A stretch of 39,050 nt of DNA, taken from assembly GCA_902801755.1 (NCBI GenBank), contig CADCJM010000028.1, forward strand, positions 1 to 39,050. The letters are read 5' to 3'. The position numbers were made by a program, and so were the translations under genes. The notes beneath the pieces are model-generated. The model worked only from the letters and a program-made list of their open reading frames with translations. It was not told the origin of the DNA and did no database searches. Source of the stretch: Oscillospiraceae bacterium (GTDB lineage: Bacteria; Bacillota; Clostridia; Saccharofermentanales; Saccharofermentanaceae). This document shows positions 7,266 through 16,449 of this stretch, piece after piece (positions within the stretch are counted from its first letter, which is position 1; every line of letters begins with the position of its first letter).

Positions 7266-8518
7266 ATGAACATGAGAGATATTATTATCGCCAAGAGAGA
7301 TAAGCAGAGCCTTACTGATGAGCAGATCAGGTTCTTTGTATCAGGTGTAACGGATGGCAGCATTCCGGATTACCAGATATCAGCTCTCCTTATGGCTATC
7401 GTCCTAAACGGTATGGACGAGCGTGAGATGACAACTCTTACATTGGAGATGGCAGCATCCGGAAGCCAGATGGATCTCTCATATCTTGAAGGAGTTCCGG
7501 CGTTGAGACGGTTAAGCTCAGCGGCAGGGGGCTTGGCTTTACAGGCGGTACAGTTGATAAATTCGAATCCATTAAGGGTTTTAATGTAGAAGTCGATTCC
7601 AAAGAATTCCCAAGGCTCGTAAAAGAGACAGGCATGGTCATCTCAGGTCAGACTCCCGACCTTGCACCTGCAGATAAGATCCTTTATTCATTAAGGGATG
7701 TTACGGGTACTGTTGATTCCATCCCTCTTATAGCATCGTCCATCATGAGCAAGAAGATCGCAGGAGGCGCCAAGGTCATTGTCCTTGATGTTACATGCGG
7801 CTCAGGCGCCTTCATGAAGGATTTTAAGATGGCAAAAGAACTCGCCGAGGCCATGATCAAGATCGGCAAACTTGCAGGACGGAAGACCGTTGCCGTTATT
7901 ACTGATATGGACCAGCCTCTCGGAAGATTCTGCGGTAATATCCTGGAGATGCAGGAAGTATTCGATACCGTAACAGGCAAGGGCGAAGAAGATGTGATAG
8001 AAGTGGTTACTGAGCTTGCGTTCCATCTTATAACCCTTGCGGGCAAGGATGCAGGCATGAGCCCTGAGGTCTTAAGGGAAGAGATCCGCGCAAGACTTAA
8101 GGACGGAAGCTGCTATGAGAAGTTTAAATCTCTCATCAGATCACAGGGCGGCGAATTAAGCCCTTCAGGCAATCCTGTATATGTAGACAAACCTTTTGAC
8201 TGTATGCATGTTAATTCACCCGATGCCGGTTATGTACAGGGCATGAGAGCAGATCTGATAGGCCAGGCATCAGTTCTTCTTGGCGCAGGCAGACTTGCGA
8301 AAACTGACAAGATAGATTACGGCGCAGGAATCGGTTTCTTTGTAAAGACAGGTGACCGCGTAGAACGCGGAGATTCTCTCTGTGCGCTTTACCAGGGCGA
8401 GAACAGTAACTTGCCCGAAGAAAGGCTTTTCGACGCCATGGACCTCATTTTAGAGGCTTATGAGATAGGTCCGGAGAAGCCTGAGAAGAAACCTGCCATA
8501 TTGGATGTCATAACTTGA
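7266..8518 (+). pseudogene. pdp: Pyrimidine-nucleoside phosphorylase, internal deletion and frameshift
   Basis: The enzyme cleaves thymidine, deoxyuridine or uridine with phosphate to give the base and a (deoxy)ribose-1-phosphate. The first frame (7266-~7500) encodes the N-terminal helical domain (KRDKQSLTDEQI, ISALLMAIVLNGM). The rest is in another frame from about 7508: KLSGRGLGFTGGTVDKFE, the family signature, then PADKILYSLRDVTGTVDSIP and SIMSKKIAGGAK, ending at 8518. Between LEGV and GVETVKLSGR about 25 residues are missing compared with known enzymes, including the phosphate-binding KHSTGGVGDK segment, and the join is out of frame. As written it cannot make an active enzyme. The start has an ideal GGAGGTGAT. 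It is either a real pseudogene or an assembly or sequencing error. Confidence 0.83.
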
Positions 8519-8542
8519 TTTGTTATGCCGTTATTGTATAAT
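8515..8542 (+). promoter_or_regulatory. Promoter of the ruvCAB-queH operon
   Basis: TTGATT (8515-8520, overlapping the pdp stop) and TATAAT (8537-8542) are 16 bases apart, 32 bases before the ruvC ATG. Confidence 0.72.
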
Positions 8543-8574
8543 ACGAACAAATGTTTATATGAGACAGGAGTACT

Positions 8575-9141
8575 ATGACCAAAGAGCCCGTTAAGAAGAG
8601 AATAATCGGTATCGACCCGGGTTATGCGATTACGGGTTACGGCATAATCGATAAAGCAGGATCCAAATTCGAAGTGGTCGATTATGGTGTCATAGAGACT
8701 AAAGCGGGCGTGGATTTCCCGTTAAGGCTTCTTGCGATAAATGACAAGATAAGATTTATCCTTGAGCAGTATAAGCCTGACTTTATGTCTATCGAAGAGC
8801 TTTTCATGGGTCATAACCATACGACCGTAATAGGTACCGCACAGGCCAGAGGAGCAGTCCTCGTGGAGGCAGGCAGAGCCGGAGTCGAAGTATTCGAATT
8901 TACACCGGGTCAGGTAAAGCTCGCTATTACGGGCTATGGCAAGGCAGAGAAGAAGCAGGTCCAGCTTATGACTAAGTCTATCTTAGGCCTTAAGGAAGTT
9001 CCCAAGCCTGACGATGCTGCCGACGCGCTGGCTCTGGCGATCACTCTTGCCAATACGGGAACAGCTTATGCAGGCAAGGCAGTATCCGGTTACCAGTACG
9101 GAAGATACGGATACTCCGGCCGTAATCAGGGATTTGTCTGA
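8575..9141 (+). CDS. ruvC: Holliday junction resolvase RuvC
   Basis: This 188-residue endonuclease cuts four-way DNA junctions delivered by the RuvAB branch-migration motor. It has an RNase H-like fold with the acidic catalytic set visible: D14 in IIGIDPG, E74/E75 in SIEELF, and D146/D147/D150 in PDDAADALA. The stretch FMGHNHTTVIGTAQARG is typical of the family. A Gly/Tyr-rich tail of about 25 residues (YQYGRYGYSGRNQG) extends beyond the usual end. The ATG at 8575 follows ACAGGAG at proper spacing. It is first in ruvC-ruvA-ruvB-queH behind a clear promoter. Confidence 0.96.
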   Translation: MTKEPVKKRIIGIDPGYAITGYGIIDKAGSKFEVVDYGVIETKAGVDFPLRLLAINDKIRFILEQYKPDFMSIEELFMGHNHTTVIGTAQARGAVLVEAGRAGVEVFEFTPGQVKLAITGYGKAEKKQVQLMTKSILGLKEVPKPDDAADALALAITLANTGTAYAGKAVSGYQYGRYGYSGRNQGFV

Positions 9142-9183
9142 TTTATTGATAGAATAGTCCTATATGTCTTAAGGAGAACTTGA

Positions 9184-9810
9184 ATGTACGCATATATCAA
9201 AGGTGTTATAACTGAACGTAATGACCAGCAGATCGTAATCGAGAATAACGGTATCGGTTATCTTATTAACTGCCCTCTGGGGATCTCGGCTGAGATCGGA
9301 GGCATCGGCGATCAGGCTACTGTTTATCTCTACCAGAGCGTTAAAGAAGACGATATCTCGCTATATGGCTTTAGTTCCAGAGACCAGAAGGAGATGTTCT
9401 TAAAGCTCATTACAGTAAGCGGCATCGGACCTAAGGTCGCACATTCCATCTGTGCCGCATTATCCGCAGAGCAGATCGCTGCAGCGGTCATGAGCAATAA
9501 CGTGGCGCTTCTTACGGGCGTTAAGGGCCTTGGCAAGAAGACTGCCGAGAGGATCATTCTGGAGCTTAAGGATAAGCTTAAGGCGCAGCTCGGAGGTTCT
9601 GCTTCTGTAAGCGCCACACCTGTAGCTATGGCTGTATCCGCAGGCGGCGACACAGGCGTCATGCAGGATGCTGTCGGTGCTCTCGTTGTGTTAGGATATA
9701 AAGATCAGGAAGCAGCAGAAGCAGTAGCAGCAGGCTACGAAGAGGGAATAGGTCTCGAAGACCTTATCCGCAAGGCTTTGAAGCTCGCTTCAGGAAAGAA
9801 ATTCTCTTAA
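9184..9810 (+). CDS. ruvA: Holliday junction branch-migration subunit RuvA
   Basis: This 208-residue protein binds Holliday junctions as a tetramer and loads the RuvB motor. The N-terminal OB-fold begins MYAYIKGVI and includes YLYQSVKEDDISLYGF. Paired helix-hairpin-helix motifs follow: LITVSGIGPKVAHSICA, and LTGVKGLGKKTAERIILEL. A flexible linker rich in Ala, Ser and Gly leads to domain III (about 160-208), which contacts RuvB. The length is normal. It sits 42 bases after ruvC with AAGGAG upstream of the ATG. Confidence 0.96.
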   Translation: MYAYIKGVITERNDQQIVIENNGIGYLINCPLGISAEIGGIGDQATVYLYQSVKEDDISLYGFSSRDQKEMFLKLITVSGIGPKVAHSICAALSAEQIAAAVMSNNVALLTGVKGLGKKTAERIILELKDKLKAQLGGSASVSATPVAMAVSAGGDTGVMQDAVGALVVLGYKDQEAAEAVAAGYEEGIGLEDLIRKALKLASGKKFS

Positions 9811-9824
9811 GGAATTAACAGTCG

Positions 9825-10949
9825 ATGATGAATTTTAACGAACATGAGAATGAGGAAGAGCGCGTCCTTGGAAGGCTCAGACAGCCGGGCGACAACGAGG
9901 AGAAGGCCTTAAGGCCGGTAACCTTCGAAGAGTATTCCGGCCAGACTAAGGTCAAGACGAACCTCAAGATCTTTATAGATGCTGCCAGGAAGCGTGGCGA
10001 AGCTCTTGATCACGTTCTTTTATATGGTCCTCCGGGACTTGGTAAGACGACCCTTGCCGGTATCATCGCATCCGAGATGGGTGTTGCTATGCATATCACG
10101 ACAGGTCCCTCCATTGAGAAGGCCGGTGACCTTGCAGCTCTTCTTACGAACCTTAACGAGAATGAGGTTCTCTTTATCGATGAGATCCACAGACTTAATA
10201 AGAACGTAGAGGAAGTCCTTTATCCCGCGATGGAGGATTACTGCCTTGATCTCATGATCGGCAAAGGTCCTGCGGCAAGATCTGTAAGACTTGATCTGCC
10301 GCGCTTTACACTTGTCGGTGCTACGACCAGGGCGGGCATGCTGTCAGCACCTCTCAGAGACCGTTTCGGCATGATCCACCGCCTCGAACTGTATGAGACG
10401 GAAGATCTGATGGAGATCTTAAAGCGCGACGCTGATCTTCTCGGAATTGCAATCAATGATGAAGGCCTCAGGAATATCGCTTCCAGATCACGCGGCACTC
10501 CGAGAATCGCAATAAGACTTCTTAAACGTATGAGAGACTTTGCTTCATATCTCGAAAAGGATACGATCGACAAAGAAGTCTCCGACTATGGTCTTAAGGC
10601 TCTTGATATTGATGAGCTGGGTCTTGATGCTGTGGACAGAAGACTGCTTACATCTATTGCTGACATCTTCAAGGGAGGTCCCGTAGGACTTGAGACTTTG
10701 GCTGCCTGCACAGGAGAAGACCCTATAACGATAGAGGACGTATATGAGCCTTTCTTATTGCAGAACGGCTTCCTTCATAAGACTCCAAGGGGCAGAATGC
10801 TTACTTTAAGAGCTTTCGAGCACTTGGGGCTTACTCCTCCGCCGTCATTTATCACCGGCATGAAGAATGCTGAGACAGTGCCTCCGCGTTACGAGAATAT
10901 CTCTATCGAGGACTGGCAGAATTCTGAAAGGAACGGTGATAACAACTGA
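9825..10949 (+). CDS. ruvB: Holliday junction branch-migration helicase RuvB
   Basis: This 374-residue AAA+ ATPase drives branch migration with RuvA. Walker A is GPPGLGKT (68-75), Walker B is [10 protein letters not shown], and sensor 1 is [18 protein letters not shown], which includes the arginine finger region. A C-terminal winged-helix domain follows, with [12 protein letters not shown]. The protein is about 30 residues longer than typical, mainly from an acidic N-terminus ([10 protein letters not shown]) and a polar tail. The start at 9825 has AAGGA upstream, with a second ATG directly at 9828. Its stop overlaps the queH start by one base. Confidence 0.96.
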   Translation: MMNFNEHENEEERVLGRLRQPGDNEEKALRPVTFEEYSGQTKVKTNLKIFIDAARKRGEALDHVLLYGPPGLGKTTLAGIIASEMGVAMHITTGPSIEKAGDLAALLTNLNENEVLFIDEIHRLNKNVEEVLYPAMEDYCLDLMIGKGPAARSVRLDLPRFTLVGATTRAGMLSAPLRDRFGMIHRLELYETEDLMEILKRDADLLGIAINDEGLRNIASRSRGTPRIAIRLLKRMRDFASYLEKDTIDKEVSDYGLKALDIDELGLDAVDRRLLTSIADIFKGGPVGLETLAACTGEDPITIEDVYEPFLLQNGFLHKTPRGRMLTLRAFEHLGLTPPPSFITGMKNAETVPPRYENISIEDWQNSERNGDNN

Positions 10950-11545
10950 TGGGGAAGATGCTCCTTCATTGTTGCTGTGGCCCTTGCGCCATGTATCCTT
11001 TGGATCTTTTGCTGACTAATGCAAAGGATCTTGACTGCTTCTGGTATAACCCCAATATCCAGCCGCAGTTTGAGTTCGACAGAAGACATGTGAACCTTCA
11101 GAAAGCATGTGATCACTATGGCGTTAAGCTTATTTCTGTCGGTACAGAATGCATGCAGGATTACTGGCTCTCAAAAAGCTACCTTGAAGAGTTCGCTGCG
11201 CGATGTGATATGTGTTATGACATCCGTATGGACCAGGTAGCCAGGTTTGCTTCTGATAACGGCTACGAGTCTTTCTGCACAACGCTTCTGGTGAGCCCTT
11301 ACCAGCAGCACGACAAGATCGCTGAGATAAGTGACAGGAAGGCTTCACAGTATGGTGTGAAGTTCGAATATATGGATTTCAGGCCCGGATTCAGACAGGG
11401 GCAGGATATGGCAAGAGAGATCGGCCTTTACAGACAGAAATTCTGCGGATGCATCTTCTCTTTAGAGGAATCCAAGTTCAGGGATAAGATCTATAAGGAA
11501 ATACAGGATCATACCGGCGCACGTCTTGACGGCACATCTGTATAA
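10949..11545 (+). CDS. queH: Epoxyqueuosine reductase QueH
   Basis: This 198-residue protein of the former DUF208 family catalyses the last step of queuosine synthesis, reducing epoxyqueuosine in tRNA; it is unrelated in sequence to the cobalamin enzyme QueG. The family's cysteines are all present: HCCCGPC (C8, C9, C10, C13), RCDMC (C86, C89) and FCGC (C166, C168). These bind an iron-sulfur cluster and a second metal site in studied members. SPYQQHDKI, conserved in the family, is also present. The start overlaps the ruvB stop (TGATG), so it is the last gene of the ruv operon. It converges on rqcH with 12 bases between the stops and no clear terminator. Confidence 0.92.
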   Translation: MGKMLLHCCCGPCAMYPLDLLLTNAKDLDCFWYNPNIQPQFEFDRRHVNLQKACDHYGVKLISVGTECMQDYWLSKSYLEEFAARCDMCYDIRMDQVARFASDNGYESFCTTLLVSPYQQHDKIAEISDRKASQYGVKFEYMDFRPGFRQGQDMAREIGLYRQKFCGCIFSLEESKFRDKIYKEIQDHTGARLDGTSV

Positions 11546-11557
11546 TCCTGTATTTCC

Positions 11558-13489
11558 TTAGTCCTTTGAATGAGGCTCTTTTGCTTCTACAAGAACTGAA
11601 TAATAACCTTCGTAGATTACCATTCCGGGCTTTGCTCCCGGAATCTTTTTTACATGTGAGACAGGGCAGTAATCGACCTCGGCTTTGAGCTGGCCGGGCT
11701 TTGAATCTCCTGAAGTCATATGCTCTTCAAGGATGATGGCTTTAGAGAAGAATGCCGCAAGGCTTGCTGCTTCGAGGACTGCATTATCTGAAGGCATTTC
11801 TTCGTTCGGCTTTGTCTTAAGGATTACATGTGTTCCGGGAAGTCCTTTTACATGGAACCACCAGTCGCGTCTGGCAGCCACGTGGAAGGTGAGCTGGTCG
11901 TTCTGGATATTGTTTCTTCCTGCAAGGATCTCATAACCGTCGGAAGTCATGTATCTTCTTAAGGCAAGAGGCTTTTCCTTGCCTTGGTTCCTTCCTGATT
12001 TGCCCTGGTTTGCTCTCTTGGCAGCCTCTCTTAATGCTCTGGAAGATGCCTTTCCTGACTTGGCAACACCTACCATCTTGTTAGGATCGCCCTGGTTTGT
12101 GTTAGCTTTCTTGCCTGAAGATGGGCCTTTCTTAAATCCGGAATCACCGGCGATCTCAGCTCTGATCTCTTCATTAATAGCATCGAGATCTTCAAGGCTT
12201 GATGCCGCATTTACGGCAGCCATCAGTGATCTTAAGTACTGGGCAGCGAGCTCGTCTTCCTTAAGATATTTCTCGGCAAGTTCCATTTTTCGCTTAGCTT
12301 TATGGAATCTCTTATAGTAATCCTGGGCATTTCCGGAAGCGTCGAGGGTAGGGTCAAGCGCTATGACAATATCTTTCTGTCCCTCATCGGTATAATCAGT
12401 AAGGGTAACGCTTGTCTGGCCCTGGCTGATCATGTACTTGTAAGTGAGGATCATGTCGCCGGAATGCTTATAGAAATCAGCCTTTTTGCCTTCCTCGAGA
12501 TCCTGTTCGTGAAGCTCGCGCTTCTTTATCACTCGTGCGAGGGCAGAACTGATAATCTGCCTTAACCTGTCGCTGCCCATATCGAGAACGAGTCTGGAAT
12601 CCCTGGCTATGTAGCTTAAGTTGATTGCATCGGAGATTGAGGACAGTTCCTTTGTCTTTTCGTAGCCTTTAAGCTCGACTATTGAACAGTCTGCAGGTTC
12701 GCCGCTCTCATCGAAATAGACGCGGGCCTTGTATGTGCCTTCTACGATAGAAGATAAGAAGTCTTTTACGGCTGAGTTAAGTCTTTTGAGCTCTTCTTCT
12801 GAGAGCATCGACACAGTTTTCCTGTCATCTATTTCAGCCTTATCAGTAATATAAGCAGCCAGGATAGGGGAAAGGCCTTTAATGGAGCCGACTAGAGCCT
12901 TTTCGACAGGTCTGGAGAGCTCTGATTCCATTATGGGAAGATTGCCTTCCTTAGCCATTTTGCAGGCATCATCCGGTATGAGCTTATCCTGTGCCGGCGG
13001 ATAGATGTAGACCCTTGCGGGCATGACTTCTCTGACACGTGATACGGAGAAATCGACATGCACTGCTGAATCCAATATCTTGCCGTTCTCGTTTATGAGG
13101 ATAAGATTTGAGAACCTTCCCATCAACTCAACGGTGAGGGTATAGGTCTTGCGGTCCTTAAGCTCGTCGAACTTGCTTACCGTGATCTCGATGATCCTCT
13201 CATATCCGGGATTGGTAACGCTCTCGATGCGGGAGCCTGCAAGATACTTTCTAAGAAGCATGCAGAATGACGGCGGCATGGAAGGGTTCTCGATCGTATT
13301 CTCGCTGAAGCAGATCCTTGGAGCGCCCGGATCTATTGAGATCAGGAGCTTCTTATATCCGCCGGTAAATCTTATATGGAGAACTACCGTGTGTTTATCC
13401 GGCATGTAGATCTTATCTACACGCTTTCCTTCGAGTTCGGTATTAAGCTCGTTTGAAAGAAGCTGACAGGTAATGCCGTCTAAGGTCAA
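11558..13489 (-). CDS. rqcH: Ribosome-associated quality control factor RqcH (NFACT family)
   Basis: This 643-residue protein is RqcH/NEMF-like. In bacteria this factor binds obstructed 50S subunits carrying peptidyl-tRNA and adds C-terminal alanine tails that mark the stalled peptide for degradation. The NFACT-N domain begins at the N-terminus (GITCQLLSNELN, KRVDKIYMP). A long charged coiled-coil middle region follows, then a basic Gly/Ser/Lys-rich linker (about 465-500), and the NFACT-R domain with YEILAGRNNIQND and DWWFHVKGLPGTHVIL. The start is TTG at 13489 with GAGGT upstream; no ATG fits. It is three bases after the membrane-protein gene and is last of the minus-strand prs cluster. It is somewhat longer than typical (~570-590) because of the linker. 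Confidence 0.92.
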   Translation of the reverse strand: MTLDGITCQLLSNELNTELEGKRVDKIYMPDKHTVVLHIRFTGGYKKLLISIDPGAPRICFSENTIENPSMPPSFCMLLRKYLAGSRIESVTNPGYERIIEITVSKFDELKDRKTYTLTVELMGRFSNLILINENGKILDSAVHVDFSVSRVREVMPARVYIYPPAQDKLIPDDACKMAKEGNLPIMESELSRPVEKALVGSIKGLSPILAAYITDKAEIDDRKTVSMLSEEELKRLNSAVKDFLSSIVEGTYKARVYFDESGEPADCSIVELKGYEKTKELSSISDAINLSYIARDSRLVLDMGSDRLRQIISSALARVIKKRELHEQDLEEGKKADFYKHSGDMILTYKYMISQGQTSVTLTDYTDEGQKDIVIALDPTLDASGNAQDYYKRFHKAKRKMELAEKYLKEDELAAQYLRSLMAAVNAASSLEDLDAINEEIRAEIAGDSGFKKGPSSGKKANTNQGDPNKMVGVAKSGKASSRALREAAKRANQGKSGRNQGKEKPLALRRYMTSDGYEILAGRNNIQNDQLTFHVAARRDWWFHVKGLPGTHVILKTKPNEEMPSDNAVLEAASLAAFFSKAIILEEHMTSGDSKPGQLKAEVDYCPVSHVKKIPGAKPGMVIYEGYYSVLVEAKEPHSKD

Positions 13490-13492
13490 GGT

Positions 13493-13879
13493 TTATACCT
13501 CGTCTTCGTACTCGTCTTCAGAATCTGTATTTTTCTTCCTCGAAAATACAAGCGTAAGGATGACCCAAACGACAACTGCGATGAGGACTTCAATGCCTAA
13601 GATCTTGAAGAAAAGGTCATATATGTTCCAGCTTACGAGAAGGTCTATGCCGACTATCAGCAATACTGCAGCGATAAAGATGATTGGAGAAGCGGCCTTG
13701 GATGCGGCAAACTTCTTAACAACTTCTGCAAATCCGGTGTCTTCGCGGACGGGGGCATTCTTTCTGGAATTAGAGCGCGAAGAAGAATTGCGGGAAGACT
13801 GGCTTCTCGTAGTCTTTTTCGAAGTGCTTCTGGTGTTCCTTGAAGAACTGCCTGATCCGGATCTGCGCGAAGTAGCCAT
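13493..13879 (-). CDS. Small membrane protein with Ser/Arg-rich N-terminus
   Basis: This 128-residue protein is of unknown function. Residues 1-45 are almost entirely Ser, Arg, Lys, Asn and Thr and strongly basic, so probably disordered and able to bind nucleic acid or acidic surfaces. Two hydrophobic helices follow (about 64-84 and 91-111), then an acidic tail with EDEYEDEV. No signal peptide is seen; with two helices both termini probably face the cytoplasm. It lies between a PRPP synthetase gene (two-base gap) and rqcH (three-base gap), so all are likely cotranscribed. The ribosome binding site is weak, so translational coupling with prs is likely. Confidence 0.72.
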   Translation of the reverse strand: MATSRRSGSGSSSRNTRSTSKKTTRSQSSRNSSSRSNSRKNAPVREDTGFAEVVKKFAASKAASPIIFIAAVLLIVGIDLLVSWNIYDLFFKILGIEVLIAVVVWVILTLVFSRKKNTDSEDEYEDEV

Positions 13880-13881
13880 TA

Positions 13882-15087
13882 TCAGCCGATGTTCTCTTTC
13901 TCTTTGAGGAGCTTCTTGATCTTCTCAGTAGGATTGATGAGGCTTGAGAGGGAAGCATCGTGGTTAATAGCGTCGATAAGGAGAGCTACGAACTTGCAGA
14001 GGTTAACATCTGCAAACCAGGGAGCCTGTAAGAGCTCAGGTCTTCTGTAGATGAGGTTTGTAGCGAATACCTTATTGATGATGCCCTTTTCGTAAGCTTC
14101 ATTGAAGTGGTCGATGCCTTCTGTAAAGAGACCGAAAGTAACGGCGCAGTAAACATTGCGGGCACCCTTGTCCTTCATCTTCTCAGCGATGTCGATCATG
14201 GAATCACCGGAAGAGATCATGTCGTCTACGATGAGAATATCCATGCCCTCAACGGAATCACCGAGGAATTCGTGAGCGATGATGGGGTTCTTGCCGTCTA
14301 CGATCTTTGTATAGTCTCTTCTCTTATAGAATGTTCCCAAAGGTACACCGAGGATGGAAGCATAGTACATAGCTCTGCCGATACCTCCTTCATCAGGTGA
14401 GATGATCATGAACTTTCCGTCTGAGAAGCGGAGATCAGGGATCTGACGGTACATTTCCTTAATGATCTGATATGTTGTGGGAAGGCTCTCGAAGCCAGCA
14501 AGAGGGATTGCGTTCGCAACTCTCTCGTCGTGTGCATCGAAAGTGATGATGTTTGCTACACCGAGATCGTAGAGTTCTTCAAGTGCGAATGCGCAGTCCA
14601 AAGACTCTCTTGCGTTTCTCTTGTGCTGACGGCTCTCATAAAGGAAAGGCATGATTACATTGATTCTTCTTGATTTGCCGGAGCAGGCGAGGATAACACG
14701 CTTGAGATCCTGATAGTGATCGTCAGGGCTCATTCTGTTGTCCTGACCGAACATCTTATATGTGCAGGAGCAGTTCATTACGTCGCTGATGAGATAGAGG
14801 TCATGGCCTCTTACTGTGTTCTTAACGACAGCTTTACCTTCGCCGGATGAGAATCTTGCATTCTCAACGGGGATCGTATAATCCTCTCTGAAGAATCCCG
14901 GGTAGGTGTTAACGATCTGCTCTTTCTGGTACTCGTTACGTCTCTTGTTGAGGTAGAAGTTAACCTTCTGTGTGAAGTCTTCACTTCCTCTAAGAGCAAT
15001 AAGTCCAATAGGTCCTACGGGCGCCATCGGGTTGTCGCCGTATTGGTCGTAGCGGGAATAAGCTCTCTCGTCAGATGCTGATGTCAT
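13882..15087 (-). CDS. prs: Ribose-phosphate pyrophosphokinase (long clostridial type)
   Basis: This enzyme makes PRPP from ribose-5-phosphate and ATP for nucleotide, His and Trp synthesis. It has 401 residues against about 315 for the classical enzyme; the longer form is common in Lachnospiraceae and relatives. Features include RMSPDDHYQDLKR, INVIMPFLYESRQHKR, the metal/ATP-binding ITFDAHDERV, a catalytic flexible loop with FYKRRDYTK (the conserved KRR), and the PRPP loop ILIVDDMISSGDS. I take this as the functional housekeeping copy because these motifs match other long-type enzymes. It is 23 bases downstream of a diverged paralogue and upstream of the membrane protein and rqcH. Confidence 0.9.
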   Translation of the reverse strand: MTSASDERAYSRYDQYGDNPMAPVGPIGLIALRGSEDFTQKVNFYLNKRRNEYQKEQIVNTYPGFFREDYTIPVENARFSSGEGKAVVKNTVRGHDLYLISDVMNCSCTYKMFGQDNRMSPDDHYQDLKRVILACSGKSRRINVIMPFLYESRQHKRNARESLDCAFALEELYDLGVANIITFDAHDERVANAIPLAGFESLPTTYQIIKEMYRQIPDLRFSDGKFMIISPDEGGIGRAMYYASILGVPLGTFYKRRDYTKIVDGKNPIIAHEFLGDSVEGMDILIVDDMISSGDSMIDIAEKMKDKGARNVYCAVTFGLFTEGIDHFNEAYEKGIINKVFATNLIYRRPELLQAPWFADVNLCKFVALLIDAINHDASLSSLINPTEKIKKLLKEKENIG

Positions 15088-15110
15088 AATTGCAGCCTGC
15101 CTTTCATGCC

Positions 15111-16325
15111 TTAAATAGTTTCTGTGTCGTCTTCATCTATAAGATCACTGATCTTCATCTGGCTTGCAAGATCCTGTAATCTCGAAGTGGAATTGATCAG
15201 ATCGTAAATAGATTCGTCTGTGTTAAGTGCGTCAATGATCCTGCCGATGTACGGTACCATATCTGCCTGAAGGTACCATTCACGGGTCTTAAGTTCTTCA
15301 GGTGCATAAATAAGATTTGTCGTACAGATGCACTTGAAGATCCCTTCCTGGTATTTTTTGTCAAATTCTTCCAGTCCGTTTGTGAAAAGGGCAAACGGAG
15401 CGAGGCAGTAGATGTCCTTGGCGCCTGCAGCCTTGAGCTGTTCAGCGGTTCTGAACATTGTATTGCCTGAATTGATCATGTCATCGATAAGGAGAATATC
15501 CATTCCTTCGACATTCTCGCCAAGGTATTCGAATATCTTGCCGTTCTGGCCGGGCTTACCGGTATATTTCCTGTAGAACAGGCTCAAAGGAAGGTTTAAG
15601 TGTGATGCGTAAAAAATAGCCCGCGATACACCTGTCTCATCAGGGCTTACCACGAGCGTATGATCCTTATCAAGCTTGATAGAATCGAAGCAGTTCAAGA
15701 GGGTAGAAGTCATCTTAAACTGGCAGCGCGGCATCTCGATCGACATAAGAGGTACCGCATTCTCGATTCTCGCATCGTGAGGATCGAAAACAATGAGATT
15801 GGATACACCGAGCTTGTAAAGCTTCTTGAGCATATCCGCGCAGTCATAGGATTCCCTGTGGGAATCAAGCTTCTCGCGTCTGCCTTCGTAAACGAAAGGC
15901 ATGATGACATTTATCCTCTTAGCCTTGCCCTTAAGTACGGAAAGGATCCTCAAAAGGTCCATATACTGGTCATCAGGGGAGATAACATGTGAACCTTCAA
16001 GGAGTTCTATGTCCATATTGTGGGAAAGGACGTCTGTAATTACGAAAATATCGTGACCTCTGACACTCTCTCCGATAGAGAATTTACCCTCACCGGTCTG
16101 GAATCTTGTGAGCTCAGTGTCGAAAATATAATTGTCACGTGCGTAGCCGGGGTCGTTGGCATAAATGTTCTCGGGTCTCTTTGCACGGCGCTTTCTCCTG
16201 GCGGAAAGATCGTCAGAAACCGCTTTTACCAGATCATAATTGGAAGTGTGTGCAATAATGCCGATAGGGCCGAAAGGTGCCAATGTTATCGGCTTATAGT
16301 CTTTACTGACTTCCAAGTCACTCAT
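15111..16325 (-). CDS. Divergent ribose-phosphate pyrophosphokinase paralogue
   Basis: This 404-residue protein has the same two phosphoribosyltransferase-type domains as the downstream prs. Shared motifs include INVIMPFVYEGRRE, LIVFDPHDARI and the PRPP loop ILLIDDMINSGNT. It differs in the catalytic flexible loop: where the downstream copy has FYKRRDYTK, this one has FYRKYTGKPGQ and a shorter stretch before the conserved EGMDIL, so the KRR triad is lost. It may be a weakly active or regulatory partner of the other subunit, by analogy with eukaryotic PRPP synthetase-associated proteins; this is inference. The ATG at 16325 has GGGGGAG 11 bases upstream. It is first in the minus-strand cluster behind its own promoter. 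Confidence 0.83.
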   Translation of the reverse strand: MSDLEVSKDYKPITLAPFGPIGIIAHTSNYDLVKAVSDDLSARRKRRAKRPENIYANDPGYARDNYIFDTELTRFQTGEGKFSIGESVRGHDIFVITDVLSHNMDIELLEGSHVISPDDQYMDLLRILSVLKGKAKRINVIMPFVYEGRREKLDSHRESYDCADMLKKLYKLGVSNLIVFDPHDARIENAVPLMSIEMPRCQFKMTSTLLNCFDSIKLDKDHTLVVSPDETGVSRAIFYASHLNLPLSLFYRKYTGKPGQNGKIFEYLGENVEGMDILLIDDMINSGNTMFRTAEQLKAAGAKDIYCLAPFALFTNGLEEFDKKYQEGIFKCICTTNLIYAPEELKTREWYLQADMVPYIGRIIDALNTDESIYDLINSTSRLQDLASQMKISDLIDEDDTETI

Positions 16326-16372
16326 GGCAACGAAAACTCCCCCTGATGAAGTTGAAAAATGAAGCTATTTAA

Positions 16373-16400
16373 ATGATATCTAAGTAACAAAATATTTCAA
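16373..16400 (-). promoter_or_regulatory. Promoter of the minus-strand prs-prs-rqcH cluster
   Basis: On the minus strand TTGAAA (16400-16395) and TATCAT (16378-16373) are separated by 16 bases, about 48 bases upstream of the first prs start. Confidence 0.55.
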
Positions 16401-16449
16401 AGCATGGTAATACAAAAAATTGCACGAAAAGTGATGAAAAGATTGTTCA

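Noticed and set aside
11685-12565. Plus-strand frames opposite rqcH
   Set aside because: They fall on the complement of a clear NFACT protein and resemble nothing.
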